64,000 nt of DNA from Acinetobacter nosocomialis NIPH 2119 (GCF_000368085.1 NZ_KB849239.1:876972-940971); one strand, 5' to 3'. Positions 1 to 9,290 are shown, numbered from the stretch's first letter. Notes: generated by a model from the sequence alone, not told the origin. A program made the numbers and translations.

Positions 1-1498
1 CACCAATTTTACTTGCTAAATCGTAATCTTTGAAAGCTTCAGCAATCTGAGAAGGTAAACCTGTCTGAGCCGACGTCGTGTGCCAACGGAGTAATGCTTC
101 AAAGCCCACGACAGTATGTGTTTTTAAATCAACTTTAGGTTGATAATAAGGTTGGATGGTATGGTGACGAATAAGCTGCCGGGCAATGTTAAGTTGAGAC
201 GCGATTGCCTCGGTTAATTGCATCATACTCGGGTTATACATACGTATACCGCCACGACCTCGAGCTTTTAAGTCATGCAGTGCCATGTCTGCACAGCTTA
301 ATAAACTTGATTGATCAACAGCATCTTGAGGATAAATGGCACAGCCAATGCTCATCCCGCCGTTGAGTACATTCCCGGCATACGTAATAGGTTGATTAAG
401 TTGCTGAAGCAATACTTCAGCAAGCTCGCGCACATCATTTTCATTTTTTAGATGGCTGACAATAACTGCAAACTCATCGCCACCTAATCTAGCGACAGAA
501 CATCGTTCATGGTCTACACATTGATTAAAACGTTTGGATAGAATTTTTAATAAGTGATCACCAGCACTATGGCCTATGGTGTCATTAATGTGTTTGAAAT
601 GATCTAAATCAATTAAAAGTAGTCCTACACTTGTTTGCGTTTCCCTTGAGTAGGCTAGAGTACGTTTTAGTTGAAGCTTAAATGAGCGTCTATTAAATAA
701 TCCAGTAAGTTCATCTCTTTCACTAATATCTCTTAATCGGTTTTCAGTAAGATATTGTTGAGTGACATTCCGGGAAACACACAATATTTGAATAATTTCG
801 CCATTTGTATGCTGGATTGGGGTAAGCATGTTATCCCAATATTCAGGATCTTGATGAGGTAAACAACTCATGCCAGCGAATCGAGCTACTTTACCTTCTA
901 AGGCTTTTTTTAAAGCAACTCTTCCACGCTTACGAATATGAGATGGTAAAAGGTCTAACCATCGCATGCCAAATTTTTTTTCATTTACAGGTACACCTAG
1001 AGCAAGGCATCCTGATTTATTCATATGAGACACTGTACCATCAGTATTTAAAACTTTAATACAATCCACACTAATATCGAGCATTTGGTTCTGTATATCG
1101 ATATCTTTGCGTAAGCTTTGTTGTTCTTGAATATCTTGGTCAATATCTAGGAAACTAACAAACCATTCATTTTCCTGAGAAGATTCATGGTATTTCGACA
1201 ATTGAATAGAAAGTTTACACCATCGATAGTGGTGACTCTTATGCAAAAGACGGCATTTAAACTCAACTCTTGATTGGAGCCGTATAGCATCTAACCATTT
1301 ATTTTTAACTTCTTCTAAATCGGCAGGGTACACGAAATCTAACCATTGCTGAAACAATGGAGGAGAAGTATCGCGCCAGTACTTTGTACACTCCGTATTG
1401 CAGTATAAAATTAAGCCCTTTTCATCACTGACCCAAGTCGGTAGAGGAAACTGCTCAACAATAAAGTGCTTTTGGGTAGTGTTCGACATTGAAGTCAT
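1..1498 (-). CDS. PAS/GGDEF/EAL cyclic-di-GMP signalling protein, C-terminus cut by the window edge
   Basis: Reading the minus strand from ATG at 1498 gives about 499 residues without a stop, running off the left edge. An N-terminal PAS-like sensor region (two PAS-like stretches, the first starting FPLPTWVSDEKG) is followed by a complete diguanylate cyclase domain with the intact signature RLGGDEF, and then the beginning of a phosphodiesterase domain with GFEALLRW, the EAL motif. Intact GGDEF and EAL signatures suggest both could be active, but the rest of the EAL domain is outside the window. Such proteins make or degrade cyclic-di-GMP, controlling motility and biofilm. No transmembrane segment is visible, so it is probably cytoplasmic. 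A second in-frame ATG lies at 1489. Confidence 0.9.
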   Translation of the reverse strand, partial: MTSMSNTTQKHFIVEQFPLPTWVSDEKGLILYCNTECTKYWRDTSPPLFQQWLDFVYPADLEEVKNKWLDAIRLQSRVEFKCRLLHKSHHYRWCKLSIQLSKYHESSQENEWFVSFLDIDQDIQEQQSLRKDIDIQNQMLDISVDCIKVLNTDGTVSHMNKSGCLALGVPVNEKKFGMRWLDLLPSHIRKRGRVALKKALEGKVARFAGMSCLPHQDPEYWDNMLTPIQHTNGEIIQILCVSRNVTQQYLTENRLRDISERDELTGLFNRRSFKLQLKRTLAYSRETQTSVGLLLIDLDHFKHINDTIGHSAGDHLLKILSKRFNQCVDHERCSVARLGGDEFAVIVSHLKNENDVRELAEVLLQQLNQPITYAGNVLNGGMSIGCAIYPQDAVDQSSLLSCADMALHDLKARGRGGIRMYNPSMMQLTEAIASQLNIARQLIRHHTIQPYYQPKVDLKTHTVVGFEALLRWHTTSAQTGLPSQIAEAFKDYDLASKIG

Positions 1499-1966
1499 AA
1501 CATGCCTAAAACTGCTGAAGAGTTAAACTATTTATAAACTGTATTGTAATAGTTGTGTCGTCCCCACAAAAGCTATAAAAACTGAATATTTGATGTTTTT
1601 TTAGACTTGAATAAATGTTTTTCTAAACTCGAACTGTTATTACTCATGTATGCATATGTTATTTATTAACTTTTAATTTTACGAAAATTATAAAAAATAG
1701 AGTTTTAACTTTAAAAAATTATGCTTATTTTTGTAAAAAACTTGTTAAAACAGGTGTTTATATAGCTGTAATAGAAGGCTTAACTGAGAAATTTATATCA
1801 AATAAAATATTTAAATAAGAAAAAAATGAATTACTTTGAATATTTTCTTTTAAAAAATTTATATAAAGAATCAGTTTAAGTTATTAAGCATTAATACAAT
1901 AAGCACTATTAACTTTACAAAAGTAATATAAAATAAGGTCTTATGATATCGTAGAATTCTTTTTGT
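1499..1966. other. AT-rich intergenic region without a recognised gene
   Basis: No credible reading frame lies here. The sequence is very AT-rich. It holds the promoter region of the leftward GGDEF/EAL gene and possibly, near its right end, the promoter of the small RNA candidate described next. Confidence 0.6.
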
Positions 1967-2036
1967 CAAAAAGGATATATAATTCCTTTTTGTGCATTTT
2001 ATAGCCTACATTTTCCCCAAGATGTAGGTTTTTTTT
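1967..2036 (+). ncRNA. Candidate small RNA 3' end: two consecutive hairpins, the second an intrinsic terminator
   Basis: A perfect 9-bp inverted repeat (CAAAAAGGA at 1967-1975 with TCCTTTTTG at 1984-1992) is followed by CCTACAT (2005-2011) pairing with ATGTAGG (2022-2028) and a run of T. The T-run is only on the plus strand, so this terminates rightward transcription, yet no plus-strand gene lies upstream for at least 1.9 kb. An unannotated small RNA starting somewhere around 1850-1960 would explain it. The 5' end and the existence of the transcript are inference. Confidence 0.4.
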
Positions 2037-2086
2037 ATGCCAAAATTTTATTATCTCACTTGTTATTAACTTGTTAAATTATAAAT

Positions 2087-2112
2087 AAAAAAAAGCCATA
2101 ATGGCTTTTTTA
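2087..2112 (-). terminator. Intrinsic terminator of the small gene at 2114-2341
   Basis: AAAGCCAT and ATGGCTTT form a near-perfect stem with a one-base loop, with A- and T-runs on both sides. It lies immediately after the stop codon of the leftward small gene. Confidence 0.7.
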
Positions 2113-2113
2113 T

Positions 2114-2341
2114 TTATACGGCTTCTGGTTTTTTCAACTGTTGTTGAATATAGAGATTCATATAGTATTGCTCTATATAATCATCAGCATAATTATTAGC
2201 TAATGTTTTTGTAGCTACTTGTTCATGCTTAGCATAGCAGTTAGTTTCCAAGTCCTTTTCAAGTACCCACCATTGGCGATTAATACGACGTACCTGAAAC
2301 TTATCACTTTTATATTTTCTTTTAGCCATTTTTCCTATCAT
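2114..2341 (-). CDS. Small basic protein of unknown function
   Basis: A 75-codon frame; I do not recognise the family. The protein is lysine/arginine rich at its start (MAKRKYKSDKFQVRRINRQW), contains several tryptophans and tyrosines, and lacks a signal peptide or membrane segment. An internal ATG at 2329, giving 71 residues, is preceded by AGGA and may be the true start, although the spacing is short; the upstream ATG at 2341 has no visible ribosome site. A strong terminator directly behind the stop supports a real, separately transcribed gene. It may be a conserved hypothetical protein of Acinetobacter, perhaps nucleic-acid binding from its charge, but that is a guess. Confidence 0.6.
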   Translation of the reverse strand: MIGKMAKRKYKSDKFQVRRINRQWWVLEKDLETNCYAKHEQVATKTLANNYADDYIEQYYMNLYIQQQLKKPEAV

Positions 2342-2456
2342 TACAATGTAGAGAATAAAAAAGAGTTTCTACTGGAGTTGAAAGAACAAGTCAACAAGCA
2401 GAATGTTTAATTGATTACTTTATGAAATCCATGTTCTTTATTATAATTATCACGTA

Positions 2457-2484
2457 TAAAAAAAGCCCTCATGAGAGAGCTTTA
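2457..2484 (-). terminator. Terminator of the MarR gene
   Basis: AAAGCCCTC and GAGAGCTTT pair imperfectly around ATGA, with A/T runs on both sides, just beyond the stop of the leftward MarR-type gene. Confidence 0.55.
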
Positions 2485-2518
2485 AATCTAATAAATTTTG
2501 CAAATTATGAAAAAATAA

Positions 2519-2983
2519 CTAACGCGATAGATTTTTTAAAAGCATTTTTAAGCTTTCCATCATTTTTTCTAACTGTAGAGGGGTAATACCTTCAAATGAT
2601 TGTTCAAGTACCACACTCGTAAGATCATTAATTTTACTGATCATTTCAATACCACGTTCAGTAAGATATACACGTGTAATTCGACCATCTGTTTGGCAAG
2701 AATATGTTTCAACTAAACCTTCATCTTTTAAGCGATAAACAATTTTAGTTGTCGTGGACATCTTTGAAATAATCATGTCAGATAGCTCAGATACGCTAGC
2801 ATGAGGTTTGCTACTGAGTGCAAGCATAATACGTCTACGAGAATTATCGAGGCCATATTTTTTAAGGGCATTATCAATATTTTGAACATATTGAGCATGG
2901 ACCTGAGTAATCCAATAATATGGAAAATCTTCAAGAGTGAAAGATTCTGTTGTAGGTAAAAAACGCGCATACTTCTTTGTCAT
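2519..2983 (-). CDS. MarR-family transcriptional regulator
   Basis: 154 residues, the usual size for the family. The winged helix-turn-helix spans roughly residues 45-115: the recognition region contains SVSELSDMIISKMSTTTKIVYRL, and the wing is recognisable in the stretch DGRITRVYLTERG, which matches the DxR-x-L-T-x-G wing signature of MarR proteins. The ends are helical and should form the dimer interface. MarR proteins usually repress a neighbouring gene or themselves and release DNA on binding a small, often aromatic ligand. Here the downstream neighbour is the small unknown gene at 2114, and upstream is a long noncoding region, so the target cannot be inferred. The start ATG at 2983 follows GGGGAAAAGTCA, an acceptable ribosome site. 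Confidence 0.88.
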   Translation of the reverse strand: MTKKYARFLPTTESFTLEDFPYYWITQVHAQYVQNIDNALKKYGLDNSRRRIMLALSSKPHASVSELSDMIISKMSTTTKIVYRLKDEGLVETYSCQTDGRITRVYLTERGIEMISKINDLTSVVLEQSFEGITPLQLEKMMESLKMLLKNLSR

Positions 2984-3482
2984 TGACTTTTCCCCATACC
3001 TTGGTGGATCGCATTTTTATGAAACTAATCTTAATAGTTGAAAAATATAGTTTCACTAAGCAAGTTATATCAGGACTTTAAGTCTTGAGCAAAATTTATA
3101 TTGTTTGAATTAACAAGGACAAACGATAAATTTTCCTATTCTGATAAAACTTTTTTCTTACCGTTTATTTGAACTTGGCTACTCGCTTGTTCGTAAAATG
3201 AACGATATCTGTTTGCATGAGAATCCTAGAAAAAAAAAATTGTTTTGAACGTGACATTTCTATAAAAATTTTTTGTCTATAAAGTCATAACGATAAAAAA
3301 TCAATCCATTTAATAAAGAAATATTTAATTTAATCAATGGCTTGATTTGGTTTAAAATGATAAAAATTTACCATACATTTAACATGATTGATGAATAATC
3401 TATAAATTTTATTAAATATTTGTTTTTATGTTATTGATTTTTAAAAATTTACCTTAAATAGAATGATTCTTTTAAATTATAA
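2984..3482. other. Intergenic region upstream of the MarR gene
   Basis: AT-rich stretch without credible coding potential on either strand. It must carry the MarR gene promoter. No clear operator palindrome stood out. Confidence 0.5.
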
Positions 3483-3617
3483 CTTAAATATGTAAATAGA
3501 GTTCTCGAAGCTCAAAACTTAAAAGATGAGACTAACCAAAAACCAACTCTTGCAGTGGTATTAGCCCAAGATCTTCCTGAACAAGTTATGGCGCGTGCGG
3601 TTCAAATTAATCAATAA
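3483..3617 (+). pseudogene. Remnant of the 3' end of a decayed gene
   Basis: From 3501 to the stop TAA at 3615-3617 the plus strand reads as plausible protein (VLEAQNLKDETNQKPTLAVV, continuing LAQDLPEQVMARAVQINQ) with normal codon use, unlike the AT-rich flanks. The frame is open only back to a TAA at 3480-3482, and it has no start codon or ribosome site before an internal ATG at 3588. A strong terminator follows the stop, as expected for a real gene end. The simplest reading is that the 5' part was deleted. I do not recognise the parent family. Confidence 0.45.
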
Positions 3618-3628
3618 AATTATTTAAT

Positions 3629-3663
3629 AAAAAAAAGGGAGAATCAGTATTCTCCCTTTTTTT
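3629..3663. terminator. Bidirectional intrinsic terminator
   Basis: GGGAGAAT (3637-3644) pairs with ATTCTCCC (3649-3656) around CAGT, with an A-run on the left and a T-run on the right. It can end fruA on the minus strand and the gene remnant on the plus strand. Confidence 0.9.
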
Positions 3664-3667
3664 AAGA

Positions 3668-5386
3668 TTATGTATTTGTTATTAGCTTTTCTTCTTGATT
3701 CTTTTTAAGGATGGCATAGCTTACACCTGTTACGATGCTTCCTGCTGCAATTGCTGCTAGGTATAGCCACGCATGATTGATTGCATTTGGAATCAGCAGT
3801 ACAAATACGCCGCCGTGTGGAGTAACAAGTTCGCAGTGAAATAAGGCAACTAATGCACCAGTTACTGCACCACCTAGAATACAGGTTGGAATAACACGCA
3901 TTGGATCTTTTGCCGCGAATGGAATTGCACCTTCTGAAATAAAACATAAACCAAGCACGAAAGCAGCTTTACCAGCATCTTTCTCACCTGTACTAAATTT
4001 ATTTCTAGCAAGGAAGGTCGCAATTGCCATGCCTATAGCAGGTACCATTCCACCTGCCATCGTTGCAGCCATTGGCATATAGGTATTGGTTGTAAGTAAA
4101 CCAACTGTAAAAGCATAAGCTGCTTTGTTGATTGGTCCCCCTAAATCAATACACATCATACTTGCCAGAATAATTCCCATTAATACGGCATTTGTCGTGC
4201 CCATGTTGTTGAGGAAATCTTTCATTAACTCAAAAATATGCGCTACAGGTTGACCAACCACATAGAACATAATGAGTCCAACAAATAACGTTCCTAATAA
4301 TGGAATAATTAAAATAGGTTTAAGAGACTCTAAGCTAGTTGGAAGCTTAACTTTTTTAGCAATAAATAACGCGATATAACCTGCAAGGAAACCAGAAACA
4401 ATACCGCCTAAAAAGCCCGCTTGTAGTTGTACTGCTAATAAACCCCCGATTAAACCGGGCGCCAGTCCAGGGCGGTCTGCAATGGAATATGCGATATAAC
4501 CCGATAGCATGGGTACCATCAGTGTAAATGCTGCTGCACCAATCTGTTTTAATATGGCTGGTAGGCTGCCAGCTTGTTCAGCTGCATTCAGGCCAAAACA
4601 TAAAGAAAGAGCAATTAATAAACCACCTGCAACAACCATAGGCAGCATATAAGAAACACCAGTTAATAAGTGTTTATACACACCAACTTTTTCAGTTTTA
4701 TCTTTATTTTCCGTTGTTGCTTGCTGTTTACCTTGTTCTAAAACTTGTGCATTCGCAATTGCTTCGGCAAAGGCCTTATCAGTTTGTTTTAAGGCAAAGC
4801 CAGTACTGCATCGATAAACACGTTTACCTACAAAACGGTCTGTGTTGACTTCAATGTCAGTGGCAAGAATAACAATATCGGCGTCTGCAATCGATTCAGC
4901 AGATAAAATATTCTTTGCACCCACAGAACCCTGAGTTTCTACATCAATTTGGTATCCAAGTCTCTCTGCGCCTTGCTGTAAAGCTTCAGCTGCCATAAAT
5001 GTATGGGCAACACCAGTTGGGCAAGCAGTAATCGCAACAAAATGAGTTGCTGTATTTGAAGCTTGCTTAGGTTTTTGATCCCACTCATTGGCTGGTTTTG
5101 AGTGTTCAAGTGCCGTTAAAAGCGCTTTGTCTGCATCATCTTTAATATCTTCAATAGAAACTAAAGTTAAAGCGTTTTGCCCAAAAATATTTAGATTTTT
5201 AGGTTGTTGTCCAATAATAATGACATGATCAAAATGATCGCTTGATTCAAACTCATCGAGTGAAATGACACTGTGTTTATAGCCGTGTTGAGTTGCGACT
5301 AAAGCAAGTTTACGAGCCAAGATTAAAGCATTGACTTGCTGTTGCGGACTATTAGTGACAAATAATAAATGTTTAGCAGTTTGCAT
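3668..5386 (-). CDS. fruA: PTS fructose transporter, EIIBC component
   Basis: Membrane permease that imports fructose and phosphorylates it to fructose 1-phosphate. Domain order is a degenerate IIB-like domain (about residues 1-100), a true IIB domain with the phosphorylated cysteine in ACPTGVAHTF (Cys122), then the IIC membrane domain from about residue 235 with many hydrophobic segments and the conserved stretch GGPINKAAYAF. It ends at residue 572, typical for FruA. I chose ATG 5386; the longer frame begins with GTG at 5395. The start overlaps the end of fruK by 14 bases, implying translational coupling. It is the last gene of fruB-fruK-fruA and is followed by a strong terminator. Confidence 0.95.
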   Translation of the reverse strand: MQTAKHLLFVTNSPQQQVNALILARKLALVATQHGYKHSVISLDEFESSDHFDHVIIIGQQPKNLNIFGQNALTLVSIEDIKDDADKALLTALEHSKPANEWDQKPKQASNTATHFVAITACPTGVAHTFMAAEALQQGAERLGYQIDVETQGSVGAKNILSAESIADADIVILATDIEVNTDRFVGKRVYRCSTGFALKQTDKAFAEAIANAQVLEQGKQQATTENKDKTEKVGVYKHLLTGVSYMLPMVVAGGLLIALSLCFGLNAAEQAGSLPAILKQIGAAAFTLMVPMLSGYIAYSIADRPGLAPGLIGGLLAVQLQAGFLGGIVSGFLAGYIALFIAKKVKLPTSLESLKPILIIPLLGTLFVGLIMFYVVGQPVAHIFELMKDFLNNMGTTNAVLMGIILASMMCIDLGGPINKAAYAFTVGLLTTNTYMPMAATMAGGMVPAIGMAIATFLARNKFSTGEKDAGKAAFVLGLCFISEGAIPFAAKDPMRVIPTCILGGAVTGALVALFHCELVTPHGGVFVLLIPNAINHAWLYLAAIAAGSIVTGVSYAILKKNQEEKLITNT

Positions 5387-6320
5387 CAGATTCACTCAAT
5401 GAATTGATAATAGTTTGTGCTTTTAGTTGGTCTAGAATCTTAGGAGTAGGGATTCGAAAACCAATTTGTGTTACAGCATGGCTTGCAATGGCAGTCGCAG
5501 TTTTTAAGGTTTCTTCAGGAGGCAGTTGGTTAACAAGTCCATGGATCATGCCGGCTAAGAGTGAATCACCAGCGCCTACTGTACTTTTTACAATAACTTT
5601 TGGTGCTTGAGCATGTAAGGGGTGAGTGGCGTGTAACCAATTTACGCCATCTTCACCCATTGAGATAACCACATGCTCAATATTGGTTAAGCTATCAAAA
5701 AGTTCTCTTTGTTCAGCGTAGCTTGTTGCAGGGCGTTGATAACTTTCAACCAACTCATCTGTATTCGGTTTGATCATCCAAGGTTGACATTCAATTGCAG
5801 CAACCAGCGCTTTACCACTGGTATCTAGTGCGACTTTCTTATTATTTTTTTTGATCAGTTGAATAAGATGTTGTAACTCATCAATACTAAAACCTTGCGG
5901 GAGACTACCAGCTATTGCAACGACCTCGACTTGTGGTAAGAGAGCTTCAATCTTATTAAATAGGCTTTGTTTGTCTGTTTCAGAAACAAAGAAACCTTTG
6001 CCGTTTAAATCGGTCATCCGCCCAGAATGCTCAGCAATTTTTATATTTTGACGTGTTTCGCCATCAATATAAATAAACTCGGGTTGAAATTGAGCTTGTG
6101 CAAAATGTGTATCGAAAATTTGTCGATTATGCTCACCTAAAAAACCACTTACGATTACATCGTGACCTAAGTCTTTCAATACTTGAGCCACATTAAGGCC
6201 TTTACCAGCCGCATGAATTTCTACCGACTCTTGTCGGTTCACTTCTCCTACTAGTAACTCATTCAGTTGGATGGTTACATCAATTGCAGGGTTTAAAGTA
6301 ACTGTTAAAATTTTAGCCAT
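5373..6320 (-). CDS. fruK: 1-phosphofructokinase
   Basis: Phosphorylates fructose 1-phosphate to fructose 1,6-bisphosphate in the cytoplasm, feeding the PTS product into glycolysis. The sequence is a PfkB-family kinase of about 315 residues, starting with the typical ILTVTLNPAIDVT, with the substrate motif GKGLNVAQVLKDLG and the catalytic signature STVGAGDSLLAGM (anion hole plus catalytic Asp). The start is ATG at 6320, preceded by GGGA at good spacing; the frame can be extended 12 bases to a TTG at 6332, which is less likely. It sits 14 bases after fruB and overlaps fruA, so all three are one operon. Confidence 0.95.
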   Translation of the reverse strand: MAKILTVTLNPAIDVTIQLNELLVGEVNRQESVEIHAAGKGLNVAQVLKDLGHDVIVSGFLGEHNRQIFDTHFAQAQFQPEFIYIDGETRQNIKIAEHSGRMTDLNGKGFFVSETDKQSLFNKIEALLPQVEVVAIAGSLPQGFSIDELQHLIQLIKKNNKKVALDTSGKALVAAIECQPWMIKPNTDELVESYQRPATSYAEQRELFDSLTNIEHVVISMGEDGVNWLHATHPLHAQAPKVIVKSTVGAGDSLLAGMIHGLVNQLPPEETLKTATAIASHAVTQIGFRIPTPKILDQLKAQTIINSLSESDANC

Positions 6321-6334
6321 TACTATTCCCAATC

Positions 6335-9193
6335 TTATAAGTCTTGTTCAGATAGCTGGCGCACAGCAGGGGCGCTATCGCATAGTAAAGCTTGTTGCGC
6401 AAGCTTTTGAGCATGGCTATAGCTTAGTGTACGGATTTGAGCTTTTACTAAAGGAATGCTATTTGGAGACATACTCAGTTCATCTACGCCTAATCCCATG
6501 AGAATAGGTACAGCTTTCGGGTCTGCTGCAAGCTCACCACAGATTCCTACCCATTTGCCGTGTTTGTGGGCAGCTTTAACAGTTTGATCAATCAAGTTCA
6601 GAATACTTGGGTGTAACCCATCTGCTTCAGCTGAGAGTATTGGGTGGCCTCGGTCAATCGCTAAAGTATATTGAGTTAGGTCATTTGTTCCGATACTGAA
6701 AAAGTCGACTTCTTGTGCAAGAATTGGCGCAAGTAGAGCAGCAGACGGAACTTCAATCATAATGCCAACTTGTAAATTATCACATGGATGTTGAGCTCTT
6801 ACTTCATCAAGAATCGCTTTTGCAGCGCGCCATTCTTCAACACGTCCAATCATTGGGAACATAATTCGTAGTGGGCGATTATCTGATGCTTTCAATAAAG
6901 CAGTTAATTGCTGCCTTAAAAGCTCAGGACGTCTTAAGGTTAAACGAATTCCTCTTAACCCTAGGAATGGATTTTCTTCCTCAGCAATTGGTAGATAAGG
7001 TAAGGGTTTGTCACCACCTACGTCTAATGTTCGTACAACAAGTGGGCGGCCAGCAAGTGCATCTAATACCACTCGGTAGTCAGCTTCTTGGACAATTTCA
7101 TTAGGTGCACTGCTATGAGACATGAAAACAAGTTCGGTTCTAAGCAGACCAATCGCTTCTGCACCACATTCTACAGCTTGTGCTGTTGCTTGAACTTTAC
7201 CTAAATTGGCAGCAATTTCGATTTGATGTTGATCTAAAGTAATAGCTGGCTCTTGGCTATGACGTTCGGCTTCTTCACGGATTTGACGCTGTTGTTCACG
7301 CTCTTGCTTAGCTTGTTCGATTTGAGCTGCATCTGGATTTAAAACGAAAGTACCTGTGTCACCATTAATAAGTAAAGTACTTTTTGGATCAATTTCTAAG
7401 ACTTGTTCACCAGCACCAACAATAGCAGGGATGCCTAAGGCACGTGCCACAATTGCACTATGCGCACTTGCACCGCCTATAGCAGTTAAAATACCTGCAA
7501 CGCGGTCTTTGTTAAGACGTGCGACATCGCTTGGTCCAACATCGTGCATGATTAGAATATATGGCTCTTTAGGCTCTTCAATAACCACTTCACCACATAA
7601 CTGTGTTAAGACTCGGTCACCAATGTCACGTAAGTCTGTTGCACGTTCAGCAAGTAAACGGTCTGGTAGAGCTTCCTGTGCTTTAGCTGCAGCTTCAATA
7701 TGCTCATGCCAAGCAGCTGGTGCTGATAAATTTTGGTTAATTTTTTGATATACACCATTAATCAGATCAGGATCATCAAGCATTTCTAAATGAGCTTGAA
7801 AGATTTGTTTAATTTCAGAAGCATCAGCTTTGGCAATAACTTGGTGAATATTATTTTTTACAGCATGTAATGCAATATCTAAATTTTCTTTCTCAGCTTT
7901 TACACTTAAACCCATACGTTCATATTGATAAACCTTTGGTTTAATCACATGTACTGGTCCAAAAGCTAAGCCACTTGATGCTGCAATTCCCGTATTGTTA
8001 CCCAAGGTCGTAGCATTTGATATTGCAGTTTGAGCAGGAAGCTGGTCAGGTGTCTCACTGGTTACAGGTAGCGCTTCAACTTCTTCACCTAAGCCTTGCT
8101 GCACTGCCAAAATAACTTGATCTAAGGCATCTACGGCATCGGTTTCTGGTTCTGCGATAAAACGTAGAGTTTGGCCACGCTTACAACCTAAGGCTAAAAG
8201 ACGAGTTAAACTTTTAGCAGAAACAAAACTACCATCGTCTACAGCAACTTGAATATCACCTTGGAAAGTTTTTGTAAGATTGACAAGGTGTGTAGCTGGT
8301 CGGGCATGTAAGCCGTGGGCATTTGCCAGTACAACTGAGCGTTGAGGCCAGTCCGGAACAACGTCAGCTCCAATAATTTTTGCAATTTCGTTTGGAGTTT
8401 GAGTCTTATCTAGCTCGGCAACTTGCTCAGGGTTAAATAAAATATCAATTAAACGATTAAATCTTTCATTATCGAGTTGGTCATTGGCTGCTATACAAAC
8501 GAGGGTGTTCAGCTTTTTACCATTTAGTTCTAAAGCCTGTGATGGTTTAGTAATGCTAATAGCTGGTTGCTGAACAAAATGATTGCTAGAAATGGACCAG
8601 ATTTGATCTTGCAGTTGAATGGCTTGTTCTGGATCAAGTGAACTTAGAAAACCACATTTTACAAAATTATGTTTTTTGAGTGTTTGAGACGCTGCCCAAA
8701 GTAAATCTTCGATATCTTGTGCATCGATTTCGGTTTGAATAAGATTTTCATGAAGTGCTAAAGATAATGGCTGAGCTTGCAGTAATTCAATAATCTGCTC
8801 AGGTTTAGAAGCATTTTTTACTTGTTCGCTGACGTCATGCATTAAGGCACGAGTAAGAATTTGCAAAACTTGCAAATGTTCATCAGATTTTGCTGCAATC
8901 ACTACAGCTAAATAAATTTTATTTTCTCCATCCCAGATCACACCTTCGGGAAAATGGGCTAAGCGAATACCTGTTTTTAAAATATATTCACGTGATTGAG
9001 GAGTACCGTGGGGAATGGCAATGCCTTGGCCTAAATAAGTTGCGCTTTGTTGTTCACGATTGATGAGTCCAGTTATATATTCAGGCGTAACTAACCCATC
9101 TTTTTCTAATATATCTACTAGACACTTTAATGCATGTGTTTTATCAACAGCATGTTGATTCATATGAATATGTTGAGGCTCTAGTGCTAGCAT
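6335..9193 (-). CDS. fruB: Multiphosphoryl transfer protein: EIIA-HPr-EI fusion of the fructose PTS
   Basis: Carries the whole soluble phosphate relay from phosphoenolpyruvate to FruA in one 952-residue chain. Order: an EIIA-Fru domain (about 1-145) with active His62 in GIAIPHGTPQ, a linker, an HPr domain (about 285-370) with active His296 in HGLHARPATHL, and a full enzyme I (about 400-952) with phospho-His578 in GGASAHSAIVARA and the C-terminal PEP-binding region ending in GLGVDELSMS. All three active histidines are present. The ATG follows AAGGATAATT. This arrangement is known from Pseudomonas-type fructose systems, where no general PTS is needed. First gene of the operon. Confidence 0.96.
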   Translation of the reverse strand: MLALEPQHIHMNQHAVDKTHALKCLVDILEKDGLVTPEYITGLINREQQSATYLGQGIAIPHGTPQSREYILKTGIRLAHFPEGVIWDGENKIYLAVVIAAKSDEHLQVLQILTRALMHDVSEQVKNASKPEQIIELLQAQPLSLALHENLIQTEIDAQDIEDLLWAASQTLKKHNFVKCGFLSSLDPEQAIQLQDQIWSISSNHFVQQPAISITKPSQALELNGKKLNTLVCIAANDQLDNERFNRLIDILFNPEQVAELDKTQTPNEIAKIIGADVVPDWPQRSVVLANAHGLHARPATHLVNLTKTFQGDIQVAVDDGSFVSAKSLTRLLALGCKRGQTLRFIAEPETDAVDALDQVILAVQQGLGEEVEALPVTSETPDQLPAQTAISNATTLGNNTGIAASSGLAFGPVHVIKPKVYQYERMGLSVKAEKENLDIALHAVKNNIHQVIAKADASEIKQIFQAHLEMLDDPDLINGVYQKINQNLSAPAAWHEHIEAAAKAQEALPDRLLAERATDLRDIGDRVLTQLCGEVVIEEPKEPYILIMHDVGPSDVARLNKDRVAGILTAIGGASAHSAIVARALGIPAIVGAGEQVLEIDPKSTLLINGDTGTFVLNPDAAQIEQAKQEREQQRQIREEAERHSQEPAITLDQHQIEIAANLGKVQATAQAVECGAEAIGLLRTELVFMSHSSAPNEIVQEADYRVVLDALAGRPLVVRTLDVGGDKPLPYLPIAEEENPFLGLRGIRLTLRRPELLRQQLTALLKASDNRPLRIMFPMIGRVEEWRAAKAILDEVRAQHPCDNLQVGIMIEVPSAALLAPILAQEVDFFSIGTNDLTQYTLAIDRGHPILSAEADGLHPSILNLIDQTVKAAHKHGKWVGICGELAADPKAVPILMGLGVDELSMSPNSIPLVKAQIRTLSYSHAQKLAQQALLCDSAPAVRQLSEQDL

Positions 9194-9240
9194 AATTATC
9201 CTTGAACAATTTCTTTGGCTTTAGCTAAAACAGAAAAAAA

Positions 9241-9290
9241 GAAGCTGTTTGCATTAAACAAGTAAATATACCTGTTTTGACAACAGCTTC
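9241..9290. repeat. Inverted repeat in the fruB upstream region
   Basis: GAAGCTGTT (9241-9249) and AACAGCTTC (9282-9290) form a perfect 9-bp inverted repeat about 50-100 bases upstream of fruB. It could be a leader hairpin or the outer arms of an operator. No regulator gene is adjacent. Confidence 0.4.

Noticed and set aside
2219..2410. Plus-strand 63-codon frame opposite the small gene at 2114-2341
   Set aside because: Its composition is that of the antisense of a real gene, it has no ribosome site, and the opposite frame has a better start and terminator.
7356..7748. 130-codon frame antisense to fruB
   Set aside because: It is fully inside the enzyme I part of fruB, which has all conserved motifs; no ribosome site or family resemblance.
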